Shown: positions 7,696-16,703, numbered from the stretch's first letter. The stretch is DNA of 64,000 nucleotides from JACDAN01 sp963802375 (GCA_963802375.1 CAWDIJ010000017.1:62001-126000), one strand, 5' to 3'. Notes: generated by a model not told the origin, from the letters alone. Numbers and translations: made by a program.

Positions 7696-9072
7696 GGCTC
7701 TCCCGCCGCGCTCCAGCTCGGACCAGGCCTCGGTCAGCACCTCGCCGAGCACCGACGCGATCCTGTCGAACTCCTCCTGCCCGGCCACGAGCGGCGGTGA
7801 CAGCTGGATCACCGGGTTGTCGCGGTCGTCGGCCCGGCAGATCAGGCCGGCGTCGAAGAGCCGTCTCGAGAGGAAGCCGCGCAGCAGCCACTCCGACTCC
7901 TCGCCGGTGAAGCTCTCCCGCGTCTCCTTGTCCTTGACGAGCTCGAGCGCGTAGAAGAAGCCGGTCCCGCGCAGGTCGCCGACGATCGGGAGGTCGAGAA
8001 GCTGAGCGAGCGTCTCGCGAAAGCGGTCCTCGTTTTCCTTCGCGTGCTCGACGACCCTTTCCCGCTTCATGATCTCGATGTTCTTCAGCGCGATCGCGCA
8101 CATGACGGGATGTCCGCCGAATGTGATCCCGTGCGTGTACATCGATTCGCCCTCGAGGAACGGCTCCATCACCCGGTCGGACGCGACGACCCCGCCGATC
8201 GCGGCGTACGCGGAAGAGAGACCCTTCGCCATCGTCAGCAGGTCCGGGCGGATGTCGTAGCGCTCGGACCCGAACCAGTGCCCCAGCCGGCCGAACCCGG
8301 TGATGACCTCGTCGGCGCAGAGGAGGATGTCGTATCGGTCGCAGATCTCCCGGACGCCGCGCCAGTAGCCCTGGGGCGGCGTGAAGGCGCCGCCGGCGTT
8401 CTGGACGGGCTCCATCATCACCATCGCCACCGTGCTCGGCCCGACGGACTCGATTCTCAGCTCGAGGTCTTCGAGCAGCAGCGCCGTGAACTGCTCCTCG
8501 GTCTCCTCCTTCGGCCGGTGGTAGCGGTTCGTGTTCCGGACATGGGCCACGTCGGGAACGAGCGGCTCGAACGGCGCCCGTAGCGCCGGGATCCCGTTGA
8601 TCGAGAGCGCCCCCAGCGTCGTGCCGTGGTACGCGACGTTGCGCGCGATCGCCTTCCAGCGTCGCTGCGGCTCCTTGCGGGCGGCGTAGTGCTGCCGCGC
8701 AAGCTTCCAGGCCGACTCGACGGCTTCCGAGCCGCCCGAGCAGAAGAAGACCCGGCTCAGGTCTCCCGGCGCGAGCTCGGCCACGGTCGCCGCCAGCTCG
8801 ATCGCGCGGGGGTGCGCGTACGACCAGTTCGTGTAGAAGGGCAGCTCCTTCATCTGCTCGTGCGCTGCCTGCCCGATCTCGTCGCCGTGCGAGTAGCCGA
8901 TGTTGACGGCGAAGAGGCCGGCCAGCGCATCGAGGTAGCGCTTTCCCTTCGAGTCCTCCAGGTAGCAGCCCTCGCCGCGGACGATGATCGGGATCTCGTC
9001 CTCCACGTAGCCGCCCATGCGGGTGAAGTGGAGCCAGAGGTGGTCGCGGGCCTGCTGCTGGAGGTCGCTCAT
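7681..9072 (-). CDS. Class III aminotransferase, putrescine/omega-amino acid type
   Basis: 463 residues, a PLP fold-type I enzyme. Visible are the cofactor-binding FFCSGGSEAVESAWKLAR, the phosphate-side YHGTTLGALS, LLCADEVITGFGRLG with the pyridine-contacting Asp, and MAKGLSSAYAAIGG with the Schiff-base Lys. Overall it resembles the group that includes SpuC-type putrescine:pyruvate and beta-alanine:pyruvate aminotransferases. Its place at the end of a polyamine ABC transporter operon fits conversion of putrescine to 4-aminobutyraldehyde. The ATG overlaps the previous stop by 4 nt (ATGA), so translation is coupled. Confidence 0.88.
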   Translation of the reverse strand: MSDLQQQARDHLWLHFTRMGGYVEDEIPIIVRGEGCYLEDSKGKRYLDALAGLFAVNIGYSHGDEIGQAAHEQMKELPFYTNWSYAHPRAIELAATVAELAPGDLSRVFFCSGGSEAVESAWKLARQHYAARKEPQRRWKAIARNVAYHGTTLGALSINGIPALRAPFEPLVPDVAHVRNTNRYHRPKEETEEQFTALLLEDLELRIESVGPSTVAMVMMEPVQNAGGAFTPPQGYWRGVREICDRYDILLCADEVITGFGRLGHWFGSERYDIRPDLLTMAKGLSSAYAAIGGVVASDRVMEPFLEGESMYTHGITFGGHPVMCAIALKNIEIMKRERVVEHAKENEDRFRETLAQLLDLPIVGDLRGTGFFYALELVKDKETRESFTGEESEWLLRGFLSRRLFDAGLICRADDRDNPVIQLSPPLVAGQEEFDRIASVLGEVLTEAWSELERGGRALAEA

Positions 9073-10454
9073 GCGGTCAGGTCCGAGGCGAGCTCCTCGA
9101 AGACGGCGACGTAGGCGTCCGCATCGGCCTCCTCGAGCGCGACCGACAGCGTCCACTCCTCCTCGCGGCCGGGAGTCATGAAGATGCCGCGGTTGGCGTG
9201 GTAGAGCCAGGCGAGCTCGGCCAGGTCCTCGTCCTGGCTGCGCTTGAAGCTGCTGTAGTCCGTGATCTTCTCGGCCGCGAACGTCACGCAGCCCTTCGAC
9301 CCGATCCCCACCGAGTAGCCGGGGAGCCCGTAGCGGTCGATCACTCCCTGGCAGCCGGCGACGAGCCGGTCGTCGATCGCCTCGAGCCGCTCGTACGCCT
9401 CCGCCGTCAGCACCTCTTCGAGCGTCGCCCGCGCAGCCGCCATGCTGAGCGGGTTGCCGTTGAAGGTGCCGACCTGGTTCACGCGGCCCGACTCGACGAC
9501 CTCCATCGCCTCCTCGGTCCCGCCGACCGCGCCCGTGGGCAAGCCTCCGCCGAGCGTCTTCGCCAGCGTGACAAGGTCGGGCTTGACGCCGTACCGCTCG
9601 GTGGCTCCGCCTGGCGCGATCGTCAGCCCGGTCTTGACCTCGTCGAAGATCAGGAGCACTCCACGCTTCCGGGTCTCCTCCCTGACGGCCTCGAGATAGT
9701 CGGGCTCGGGGAGCACGACCCCGAGGTTCATCATCGCCGCCTCCATGATCATGCAGGCCGGCAGGCGCCCCTCCTCCTCGAGCCGGTCGAGCCGGCGCGC
9801 CAGCGCGCCCGCGTCGTTGAACGGCACTGCGACCGTGAGGTCCGCGACCGCCTGCGGGAGGCCCTCGCCATACGGGTTCGACGGGATGTCGTCCGGATCG
9901 ACGTCCGAGCCGAGCGCGAAGCCTACGGCGACCATCACGGCGTCGTGGTGGCCGTGGTACGAGCCGAGGATCTTCACGATCGTGTCCCGACCGGTGGCGC
10001 CCCGGGCAATGCGGATCGCGTCCATCGTCGCCTCGCTGCCCGAGTTCGTGAAGCGCCACTTCGGGAGCTCGAAGCGCTGGGCGAGGTCCTCGGCGACGAA
10101 CGCCGCGTCCTCGGTGGGGGCCGAGAAGTGGGAACCGAGGCGGACGCGCTCCGAGACCGCCCGCACGATCGCCGGGTGGGCGTGACCGACCACCATCGAG
10201 CCGAAGCCGTTGTGGTAGTCGACCATGCGGTGCCCGTCTGCGTCCCAGACGTACTGGGCCTCGCCCCGGGTGAGGAAGATCGGCCACGGATCGCGGGCTT
10301 GATACGTCGAGGCGACCCCGTTCGGCATCGTCCGCTTCGCCCGCTCGAGGAGCTCGCGCGACTTCGGCGTCCGCTCGTCGAGCTTCCGGGACTCCCGCTC
10401 GGTCAGCTCCTTGATCCGGGCCCGGTCGCGACTGACGCGTGGGCGCTCCTGCAC
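9069..10454 (-). CDS. Class III aminotransferase, glutamate-1-semialdehyde aminomutase-like
   Basis: 461 residues. PLP enzyme motifs: WRFTNSGSEATMDAIRIARG, SYHGHHDAVMV, LLIFDEVKTGL and TLAKTLGGGLPTGAVGG with the catalytic Lys. The SYHGHHD and GGLPTGAVGG segments are typical of the HemL-like branch, but the operon context (polyamine transporter, second aminotransferase) argues against a role in haem synthesis; an omega-amine or amino-acid transaminase is more likely. GTG start. It lies about 50 bp after potC and is coupled to the next aminotransferase. Confidence 0.85.
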   Translation of the reverse strand: MQERPRVSRDRARIKELTERESRKLDERTPKSRELLERAKRTMPNGVASTYQARDPWPIFLTRGEAQYVWDADGHRMVDYHNGFGSMVVGHAHPAIVRAVSERVRLGSHFSAPTEDAAFVAEDLAQRFELPKWRFTNSGSEATMDAIRIARGATGRDTIVKILGSYHGHHDAVMVAVGFALGSDVDPDDIPSNPYGEGLPQAVADLTVAVPFNDAGALARRLDRLEEEGRLPACMIMEAAMMNLGVVLPEPDYLEAVREETRKRGVLLIFDEVKTGLTIAPGGATERYGVKPDLVTLAKTLGGGLPTGAVGGTEEAMEVVESGRVNQVGTFNGNPLSMAAARATLEEVLTAEAYERLEAIDDRLVAGCQGVIDRYGLPGYSVGIGSKGCVTFAAEKITDYSSFKRSQDEDLAELAWLYHANRGIFMTPGREEEWTLSVALEEADADAYVAVFEELASDLTA

Positions 10455-10503
10455 CGACCGTCGGCCCGGAGCGCGCCGCGCGCATGGCCGCTCCGACGCG
10501 TCG

Positions 10504-11388
10504 TCACCGGGCCCTCCTCGCGACGCGTCGTCGACTCGGCATCCACCGTCGGCCGCGCCGGGTCTGATACAGGACGTTGGCCGCCATCGCCGCGAGCGCC
10601 ACGACGAAGATCGCCGAGGCCACCACGTTCACCTGCGGGGGCACCGCCACCCTAGCCGCGCCCCAGACGAAGAGCGGGAACGTCGTCTCCGAGCCGGCGT
10701 TGAAGTACGTGATCACGAAGTCGTCGATCGAGATCGCGAAGCAGAGCAGCGCTGCGCTCAGGATGGCAGGAGCGATCAACGGCAGCGTCACCTTGCGGAA
10801 GGTCGTCCATTCGTTCGCGCCGAGATCCATGGCGGCTTCCTCCAGATGCCGGTCGAAGCCGACGAGCCGCGCCTTCACTGTCACGACGACGTAACTGATC
10901 GTGAACATCACGTGGGCGATGAAGATGGTCGTGAAGCCGGTTGCGAAGCGCATCTGCAGGAACAGCGTGAGCAGCGAGGCGCCGAGCACGATCTCGGGCG
11001 TGGCCATGGGGAGAAAGACGAGCAGGTTTGTCGGGCCGCGGCCCCGGAATCGATGCCGAACGAGTGCGAGCGCCACCAGCGTGCCCAGCACGGTCGCCAC
11101 GACCGTCGTGATGAGCGCGATCTGCAGCGAGAGGATGACCGCGTTTCGGATCCCGGGCACTGCGTCCCAGTTCACCCAGTTGTCGAAGGTGAAGCTCGAC
11201 CACGTGTAGTTGAACTGCGTCGGCGGGTCGTTGAAGGAGAAGACGATCACGACCGCGATCGGCAGCATCAGGTAGACGAGCGCGAGCATGGAGAAGACCG
11301 TGAGCGTGTGCCGGCGGACGAAGGCCCAGGCCCGCGAGGCGACGCTCGGGCGCGCCGGCATCGGAACGGTTTCAGCGGCGGTGGTCAC
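10504..11388 (-). CDS. potC: Polyamine ABC transporter permease, PotC type (operon 1)
   Basis: 294 residues with six predicted membrane segments. The conserved permease loop that contacts the ATPase reads EEAAMDLGANEWTTFRKV, the EAA motif. The sequence order (FSFNDPP near the N-terminus, FAISIDDFVITYFNAG near the C-terminus) matches PotC/YdcV permeases of spermidine/putrescine importers. The GTG start overlaps the potB stop by 4 nt (GTGA), so it is translated by coupling. It acts with PotB, PotA and PotD of the same operon. Confidence 0.9.
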   Translation of the reverse strand: MTTAAETVPMPARPSVASRAWAFVRRHTLTVFSMLALVYLMLPIAVVIVFSFNDPPTQFNYTWSSFTFDNWVNWDAVPGIRNAVILSLQIALITTVVATVLGTLVALALVRHRFRGRGPTNLLVFLPMATPEIVLGASLLTLFLQMRFATGFTTIFIAHVMFTISYVVVTVKARLVGFDRHLEEAAMDLGANEWTTFRKVTLPLIAPAILSAALLCFAISIDDFVITYFNAGSETTFPLFVWGAARVAVPPQVNVVASAIFVVALAAMAANVLYQTRRGRRWMPSRRRVARRAR

Positions 11389-12242
11389 CCTGTCAGCTTC
11401 TCCGTCCCGACCATCCGAGCGTAGACGAGGAGGGCGACCACGATCAGCGCCATCAGCACGAACGAGAGCGCCGCCGCGGCCGGGTAGTCGATCAACTCGA
11501 GGAACTTCGACTGGATCACGTTTCCGACCATGTACTGGTTCGGCGTCCCGAGCAGCTGGGCGTTGATGAAGTCGCCCGCCGCGGGGATGAACGTCAGGAG
11601 CGTCCCGGCCACGATGCCGGGCGCCGAGAGCGGCAGCGTCACGCGCAGGAACGCCTTGGTCGGGCTCGCGTAGAGGTCCTTCGCCGCCTCGAGGAGCCGC
11701 GGGTCGATTGCCTCGAGCGAGACATAGAGCGGCAGCGCCATGAAGGGCAGGAAGTTGTAGGTGATCCCCGCGACGACTGCGAGCGTCGTCGCCAGCAGGC
11801 GCCCGTCGGCGGAGAGCACGTGGATGTCGCGCAGGAAGCCGACGACCGGCCCCTGGTCGGCGAGGATGTTCTGCCAGGCGAGTGTGCGGATCAGGTATGT
11901 GACGAAGAACGGCGCGACGATGAAGAGCAGCAGGAAGTTCTTCCAGCGCCCGCCGCGGAACGCGATCCAGTAGACGAGCGGGTAGCTGATCAGCAGGGCG
12001 GCGACGGTCGCGATGCCGGAGTAGACGAACGAGCGCACGATCTGCTCCCGGTAGTCCGAGATCGCGTCCACGTAGTTCGAGAACGCCCAGTCGAACGTGT
12101 ATCCCTGCTCGAACGTGCCCGACTGGAGCGACTGGTAGCCGAGAAAGCCGAGCGGGACGAGGAAGAACACGGCCAGCCACGCCAACCCCGGCGCGAGGAG
12201 CAGCGCAGGGGCGAGCCAGCGGTGGCGGTGGATCAGGTACAA
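11385..12242 (-). CDS. potB: Polyamine ABC transporter permease, PotB type (operon 1)
   Basis: About 285 residues, six predicted membrane segments. The EAA loop reads LLEAAKDLYASPTKAFLRV, and SLEAIDPRLLEAA plus FIPAAGDFINAQLLG are typical of PotB/YdcU. The TTG at 12242 was chosen because AAGGGG lies 11 nt upstream and the next residues lead directly into the first helix. The only other in-frame start is a GTG at 12311, inside the conserved RNA element. If TTG 12242 is right, its Shine-Dalgarno lies in the 3' strand of the element's outer helix. Confidence 0.85.
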   Translation of the reverse strand: MYLIHRHRWLAPALLLAPGLAWLAVFFLVPLGFLGYQSLQSGTFEQGYTFDWAFSNYVDAISDYREQIVRSFVYSGIATVAALLISYPLVYWIAFRGGRWKNFLLLFIVAPFFVTYLIRTLAWQNILADQGPVVGFLRDIHVLSADGRLLATTLAVVAGITYNFLPFMALPLYVSLEAIDPRLLEAAKDLYASPTKAFLRVTLPLSAPGIVAGTLLTFIPAAGDFINAQLLGTPNQYMVGNVIQSKFLELIDYPAAAALSFVLMALIVVALLVYARMVGTEKLTG

Positions 12243-12250
12243 GCGGGCCG

Positions 12251-12412
12251 GTGCCCCTTCAGGTAATGCCGCCTCGATTCTGGGTCGCGAGCACCAAGCC
12301 AGAGTGCGCACGCCGACGAGCCAAGGCTGGCCAGCCTTGGCGAGGAGGTGGGTGTGCTCTGGCGCCGCGTGATCGCGGGCCAGAAGCAGGCATGTATTGC
12401 CTGGAGGGGCAC
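12251..12412 (-). promoter_or_regulatory. Putative structured RNA element between potD and potB, copy 1
   Basis: About 162 nt starting 2 nt after the potD stop. Read on the minus strand, GTGCCCCT pairs with AGGGGCAC at the far end; inside this come CAGGCAAT with ATTACCTG (one mismatch), TTCTGG with CCAGAA, CGCGA with TCGCG, GCCAGAG with CTCTGGC, and the perfect palindrome CCAAGGCTGGCCAGCCTTGG as apical hairpin. Two blocks (about 31 and 27 nt) are almost identical to the second operon's copy. AAGGGG, the potB Shine-Dalgarno, is in the closing helix. I do not recognise it as a known riboswitch class. Function (ligand sensing, permease attenuation or mRNA processing) is inference. Confidence 0.65.
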
Positions 12413-12414
12413 TA

Positions 12415-13581
12415 CTACGCGCCGAGCAGCTGCTGCCACTGCTCGATGTAGGTCTGGTTGTTCAGCGCCGCCGAGTCGAACTGGACGACGTTCGAGAGGA
12501 TCTCGTCGTCAGGGAAGATGAGCGGGTTGTTGGCGGACTCGGGGTCGAGCTTCACCGCCTCGTCCTTGACACCCTTGACCGCCGAGATGTAGCCGGCGCC
12601 GACCGCGATCATCGCGGCGACCTTCGGGTCGAGGATGAAGTTCATGTACTCGGAGGCCGTCGGCACGCTGCCCTCGAGCGGGATGAACATGTTGTCCGTC
12701 CAGATGTCGCTGCCCTTCTCGGGCAGGTTCCAGCGGAGAGCCTTGTTCGCCGCCAGGCCCGTGGCCACGTCGCCTGACCAGGAGAGGGCGGCGGCGATGT
12801 TTCCCCTCTCCAGGTCCGCCACGTAGTCGTTGCCCGTGAAGCGGCGGATCTGACCCGCGTCGACCGCCTTCTGGATCCGGTCGTACGCCTTGTTCCAGCT
12901 TTCGTCCGTGACCTTGCTCGGATCGTCGCCGTTCTCGAGCATGATCGGGCTCATCGTGTCGGCGACCTCCGTGAGCAGTGTCACCTTGCCCTTGAGCTTC
13001 GGGTCCTCGAGCAGCTGCTGCGTCGTCGTGACGACCTCGCCGCCGCTCGCTTTCAGGTTCGTCGCGATGCCGGTGATCCCGGACAGCCACGGAATGCTGT
13101 AGGCGCGGTCGGGGTCGAACGGCGGGCTCTTCTGTGCGTCGATCAGGTTGGAGATGTTCGGGATCCGGTTCTTGTCCAGCTTCTCGACCCACGCCTTGCT
13201 GACGAGCAGCCCCGGGAAGCGCGAGTTATCGGTCATGACGATGATGTCGCGATCGATCCCGCGCCCCTGCGAGAGCGGCCCCTGGATCTTCCCGAAGTAC
13301 GTGGCGTTGTCGTTGACGTCCTCGACGTAGTTGACCTTCACGCCGGTCTCCGCCGTGAACTGCTCGAGCGACGGGCTCCTCTTCTTGTCCTTGGGGTTAC
13401 GGTCGATGTAGAGCTGCCAGTTCGAGAAGCGCAGGGTGCCGGCGAGCTGGGTCGCGCCGGTCGTCGTCCCGGCCGCCTCCTCGTCATCGCCGCCGCAGGC
13501 GGCCAGGAAGCCCGGGATGGAGAGCGCGGCTCCGCCGAGAGCGGCACGGCGGAGTAGCTCGAGACGGGTCAGGTCGGTCAT
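12415..13581 (-). CDS. potD: Polyamine-binding lipoprotein, PotD type (operon 1)
   Basis: 388 residues. The N-terminus has a twin-arginine-like segment (LLRRAALGGAAL) and the lipobox LAAC at about residue 29 followed by GGDDEEAAG, so it is a membrane-anchored solute-binding lipoprotein. The mature protein follows the spermidine/putrescine-binding pattern: GTLRFSNWQLYI, FTAETGVKVNYVEDVND, YSIPWLSGITGIATN, IAAALSWSGD, and FIPLEGSVPTASEYMNFILD. The ATG overlaps the potA stop by 4 nt. Which polyamine it binds cannot be read from the sequence. Confidence 0.92.
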   Translation of the reverse strand: MTDLTRLELLRRAALGGAALSIPGFLAACGGDDEEAAGTTTGATQLAGTLRFSNWQLYIDRNPKDKKRSPSLEQFTAETGVKVNYVEDVNDNATYFGKIQGPLSQGRGIDRDIIVMTDNSRFPGLLVSKAWVEKLDKNRIPNISNLIDAQKSPPFDPDRAYSIPWLSGITGIATNLKASGGEVVTTTQQLLEDPKLKGKVTLLTEVADTMSPIMLENGDDPSKVTDESWNKAYDRIQKAVDAGQIRRFTGNDYVADLERGNIAAALSWSGDVATGLAANKALRWNLPEKGSDIWTDNMFIPLEGSVPTASEYMNFILDPKVAAMIAVGAGYISAVKGVKDEAVKLDPESANNPLIFPDDEILSNVVQFDSAALNNQTYIEQWQQLLGA

Positions 13582-14684
13582 GCGGGTTCTTCCTCCTCTG
13601 TGTCGTGGTCGACGACGAACGTGGATTCCGGAGCGAAGGCGATGTGGACGGGGGCCCCGCTCTCGACGCTGCGCAGGCCGGGCTCCGTGTTCTGGGCGTA
13701 GACGGTCAGCAGCCCGTCCGGGGTCTCGACGACGTACTGGGTGGCGACGCCGACATAGGAGACCTCCTTGACGGTGCCGGAGAGCCGGTTGGCGCCGTTC
13801 TCGTCGAGGCGGAGCTTCTCCGGCCGGACACCCGCGGCGACAGGCGCCCCCGGCTTGGGTAGCTCGTCCGCGACCCGGACGACGGCGCCGCTCCGCAGGC
13901 GGATCGTGTTGCGGTCCTCCACGGTTCCCTGCAAGAGGTTCGACGCACCGAGGAAGCGCGCGACGAAGCTCGTTCTCGGGCGCTCGTAGAGCTCGTCGGG
14001 CGGGCCGAGCTGCTCGATGCGGCCGTGGTTCATCACGGCGATGACGTCCGCCATCGTCATCGCCTCCTCCTGGTCGTGGGTGACGTGGACGAAGGTGATC
14101 CCCATGTCGTGCTGGATCCGCTTGAGCTCGAGCTGCATCTGCTTGCGGAGCTTCAGGTCCAGCGCGCCGAGCGGCTCGTCGAGGAGCAGGACCTGAGGGT
14201 TGTTGACGAGCGCCCGCGCCAGGGCGACGCGCTGCTGCATGCCGCCGGAGAGCTGCCGCGGCTTCCGCTGTTCAGTCCCCGCCAGGTCGACGAGACCGAG
14301 GATCTCCCGCACGCGGCCGGCGACCCGGTTGCGGGCGACGTTTCGCCGGCGGAGGCCGAACGCGACGTTCTCGAAGATCGTCAGGTGCGGGAAGAGCGCA
14401 TAGCTCTGGAAGACCGTGTTCACGTCGCGTTTGTACGGCGGCAGACCTGAAACGGCCCGGTCACCGAGGTAGATCACGCCTTCGTCGGGCTCCTCGAAGC
14501 CGCCGATCATCCGCAGCGTCGTCGTCTTGCCGCAGCCGGACGGCCCGAGCAGCGCGAAGAAGGAGCCGCGCGGGATCTCGACCGTCAGCCCGTCCACGGC
14601 CGTCACTTCGTCGAACCGCTTCGTGACGTGGTCGAGCCGCACGTCGGCGACGGCCGTCTCGCCCTCCGCAGTGGTCGTCGTCAC
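13578..14684 (-). CDS. potA: Polyamine ABC transporter ATP-binding protein (operon 1)
   Basis: 368 residues. Walker A is LLGPSGCGKTTTLRMIGG (about residues 46-63), the Q-loop lies in VFQSYALFPHLTIFENVAFG, the signature is RQLSGGMQQRVALARAL, and Walker B is VLLLDEPLGALDLKLR, followed by VTHDQEEAM. The C-terminal ~120 residues carry the TOBE-type domain typical of PotA/CysA/MalK proteins. GTG start, one base after the aldehyde dehydrogenase stop. It energises import by the PotB-PotC pair. Confidence 0.93.
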   Translation of the reverse strand: MTTTTAEGETAVADVRLDHVTKRFDEVTAVDGLTVEIPRGSFFALLGPSGCGKTTTLRMIGGFEEPDEGVIYLGDRAVSGLPPYKRDVNTVFQSYALFPHLTIFENVAFGLRRRNVARNRVAGRVREILGLVDLAGTEQRKPRQLSGGMQQRVALARALVNNPQVLLLDEPLGALDLKLRKQMQLELKRIQHDMGITFVHVTHDQEEAMTMADVIAVMNHGRIEQLGPPDELYERPRTSFVARFLGASNLLQGTVEDRNTIRLRSGAVVRVADELPKPGAPVAAGVRPEKLRLDENGANRLSGTVKEVSYVGVATQYVVETPDGLLTVYAQNTEPGLRSVESGAPVHIAFAPESTFVVDHDTEEEEPA

Positions 14685-14685
14685 A

Positions 14686-16170
14686 TCAGACGCCCTTTGC
14701 CTGCGAGGACCCGCCGCCGTAGGGGTACCACCAGTCCTTCGGTGCGAGGGAGGTCTCGATGTGGACGTGCTTCGTCTCCTGAAATGCCTCGAGCCCCTCC
14801 TGGCCGAGCTCCCGCCCGAGGCCGGACTGCTTCATCCCGCCGAACGGGCCGGCGTCGTTGTCAGTCAGCGGGTCGTTGAACCACACCGTGCCGGCCTTCA
14901 GCTCGCGCATGCAGCGGAGGATGGTGTCGAGGTCCTTCGTGTAGACGTTGGCGCCGAGCCCGAATCGCGTTCCGTTCGCGAGCTCGATCGCCTCGTCGAG
15001 GCTCTTGACCGGGACGAGGGGGGCGACCGGCCCGAAGGTCTCCTCCCGGAGCAGGTCGGTCTCGGCCGGCGCGCCGGTGACGACGGTCGGGGCGTAGAAG
15101 TACCCGGTCCCGTTGCCGCCGTTCGAGCCGCCCGTGACGACGGTCGCGCCGGCGTCGGCGGCTGCGTCGACCTGGGCTGCCACCTTGTCCCGCTGGCGTG
15201 CCGAGACGAGCGGGCCGATGTCCGTGTTCGCGTCGAGCGGGTCGCCGACGACCAGCGAGCTCGTGTAGTCGACGAATGCCTGGAGGTAGTCGTCGTACAC
15301 GGGCTCGAGGACGTAGAAGCGCTCGGCCGAGGTGCAGACCTGGCCGGCGTTCAGGAAGGCAGCCCACGCGCCGCCCTTCGCCGCGACGTCGATCGCGGGC
15401 GCCACGTCCGGGCAGACGATGAACGGGTCCTTGCCGCCGAGCTCGAGGTTGATCCGGGCCACCCGGTCGGCGCAGATGTGGGCGATCTTCTTGCCCGTCT
15501 CGACAGAGCCGGTGAACGCGACGCAGTCGACGCGCTCGTCGGAGACGATCGCCTCGCCGACCACCCCGGCGCCCGCGAGGATGTTGACCACGCCCGCCGG
15601 GAGATGCTCGAAGCAGTCGGCCAGCGCGAGCGTCGAGAGCGGCGTCAGCTCGGACGGCTTGGCAACGATCGTGTTCCCGGCGGCGAGCGCCGGCGCGACC
15701 TTCCAGGACAGGAGCAGCAGGGGGTAGTTCCAGGGGACGATGCAGCCGACCACGCCCATCGGTTCCTTGAGGACGAGGGAAAGCTGCGTCGACTCGATCG
15801 CAGGAATGACCCGGCCGGCGAAGTTGCGCCCGAGCTCCGCGTAGTAGTCGAAGGCCGCCGCCGTCCATCCGACCTCGTCCGAGTTCTCGATCAGCGGCTT
15901 GCCGCCCTCGCGGGTCATCAGCTCCGCGAGCTCGTCCGTCCGGGCGCGCATCCTCGTGGCGACTTCATGGAGCATCTCTCCGCGCTCGATCGCCGGCGTC
16001 GCGGCCCAGGAGCGCGTCGCCTCCCGCGCCGCCGCGATCGCCCCGTCGACCTGCTCGGACGAGGGGAGGCCGACCGCGGCGAGCTCGGCCTCCGTGAACG
16101 GGTTCTCGACCGAGAGCGCGCCGCCGTCTCCCGCAACCTGCTCACCAGCAATGAGCAGCCTCGTTTCCAT
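14686..16170 (-). CDS. NAD(P)-dependent aldehyde dehydrogenase
   Basis: 494 residues, full length for the ALDH superfamily. Visible are CIVPWNYPLLLLSWK, NTIVAKPSELTPLST, the cofactor loop VAFTGSVETGKKIA, general-base LELGGKDPFIV (Glu) and FLNAGQVCTSAER with the catalytic Cys, plus the late EETFGPVAPLV motif. The closest functional types are betaine-aldehyde and succinate-semialdehyde dehydrogenases; the context suggests oxidation of an aminoaldehyde or succinate semialdehyde from polyamine breakdown. The ATG shares one base with the lrp stop (TGATG). Confidence 0.9.
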   Translation of the reverse strand: METRLLIAGEQVAGDGGALSVENPFTEAELAAVGLPSSEQVDGAIAAAREATRSWAATPAIERGEMLHEVATRMRARTDELAELMTREGGKPLIENSDEVGWTAAAFDYYAELGRNFAGRVIPAIESTQLSLVLKEPMGVVGCIVPWNYPLLLLSWKVAPALAAGNTIVAKPSELTPLSTLALADCFEHLPAGVVNILAGAGVVGEAIVSDERVDCVAFTGSVETGKKIAHICADRVARINLELGGKDPFIVCPDVAPAIDVAAKGGAWAAFLNAGQVCTSAERFYVLEPVYDDYLQAFVDYTSSLVVGDPLDANTDIGPLVSARQRDKVAAQVDAAADAGATVVTGGSNGGNGTGYFYAPTVVTGAPAETDLLREETFGPVAPLVPVKSLDEAIELANGTRFGLGANVYTKDLDTILRCMRELKAGTVWFNDPLTDNDAGPFGGMKQSGLGRELGQEGLEAFQETKHVHIETSLAPKDWWYPYGGGSSQAKGV

Positions 16171-16694
16171 CAGCCGAGCTTGGCCATCCGAGTGCCGTCC
16201 TGGACGCGGGCACCCCAGTCGTAGATCTGCTTCCAGAGCTCGAGGTAGAGAAAGCTCTCGGTGGAGGCGACGCTATCGATCGCCCGAATGCGGTTCGTCA
16301 GGTCGAGGAGCTGGCGCCGGTCGGCGCAGACCAGCTCGACGAGGATGTCGAACTGGCCGGCGGTGATGACGACGTAGTCGGCCTCGTGCCAGGTCGCGAT
16401 CTCGTTGGCCACCGGCTCGGGCGGGCCGTTGGTGCGGATCCCGACCATGGCCTGCGCTTCGAAGCCGAGGCCGAGCGGGTTCGTGATCCCCGTGACCTGG
16501 AGGATGTTGTCGTCGCAAAGCCGCGCGTAGCGGGCCCGGATCGTCGCCTCGGACACGCCGAGGTGGGCGGCGATCCGCCGGAAGGACTCTCTGCCGTTGC
16601 GCTGCAGCGCCTCGATGATGCCCTGGTCCACGGCGTCGAGGCTCCGGGGAAGGCTGACCGGGCCCCGTGGCTCAGGGAGGTCTGAGCTGCGCAA
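16170..16694 (-). CDS. Lrp/AsnC-family regulator heading operon 1
   Basis: 174 residues. The N-terminal HTH reads DQGIIEALQRNGRESFRRIA, then LGVSEATIRARYARLCDDN, and the C-terminal RAM/AsnC ligand domain has QAMVGIRTNG, VVITAGQFDILVELVC and STESFLYLELWKQIYDW. Family members respond to amino acids or related metabolites. As first gene of the transporter operon it is probably its local regulator. The TTG start fits a promoter whose -10 box ends 9 nt upstream, so the leader is very short or absent. Confidence 0.88.
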   Translation of the reverse strand: MRSSDLPEPRGPVSLPRSLDAVDQGIIEALQRNGRESFRRIAAHLGVSEATIRARYARLCDDNILQVTGITNPLGLGFEAQAMVGIRTNGPPEPVANEIATWHEADYVVITAGQFDILVELVCADRRQLLDLTNRIRAIDSVASTESFLYLELWKQIYDWGARVQDGTRMAKLG

Positions 16695-16703
16695 TGCGAG
16701 GCG

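Noticed and set aside
9198..10655. Plus-strand open frame of 485 codons
   Set aside because: Antisense to the HemL-like aminotransferase and rich in Arg, Asp and His; no motif.
12233..12439. Short protein frames through the RNA element (both copies give a similar ALWLGARDPE-type segment)
   Set aside because: The similarity follows from nucleotide identity; a 1-nt indel puts the conserved blocks in different frames relative to potB, and the blocks pair with each other.
14527..16224. Long plus-strand open frame of 565 codons
   Set aside because: It is antisense to potA and the aldehyde dehydrogenase, both with full motif sets; it is Arg/Asp-rich without any domain, as expected of a GC-rich shadow frame.
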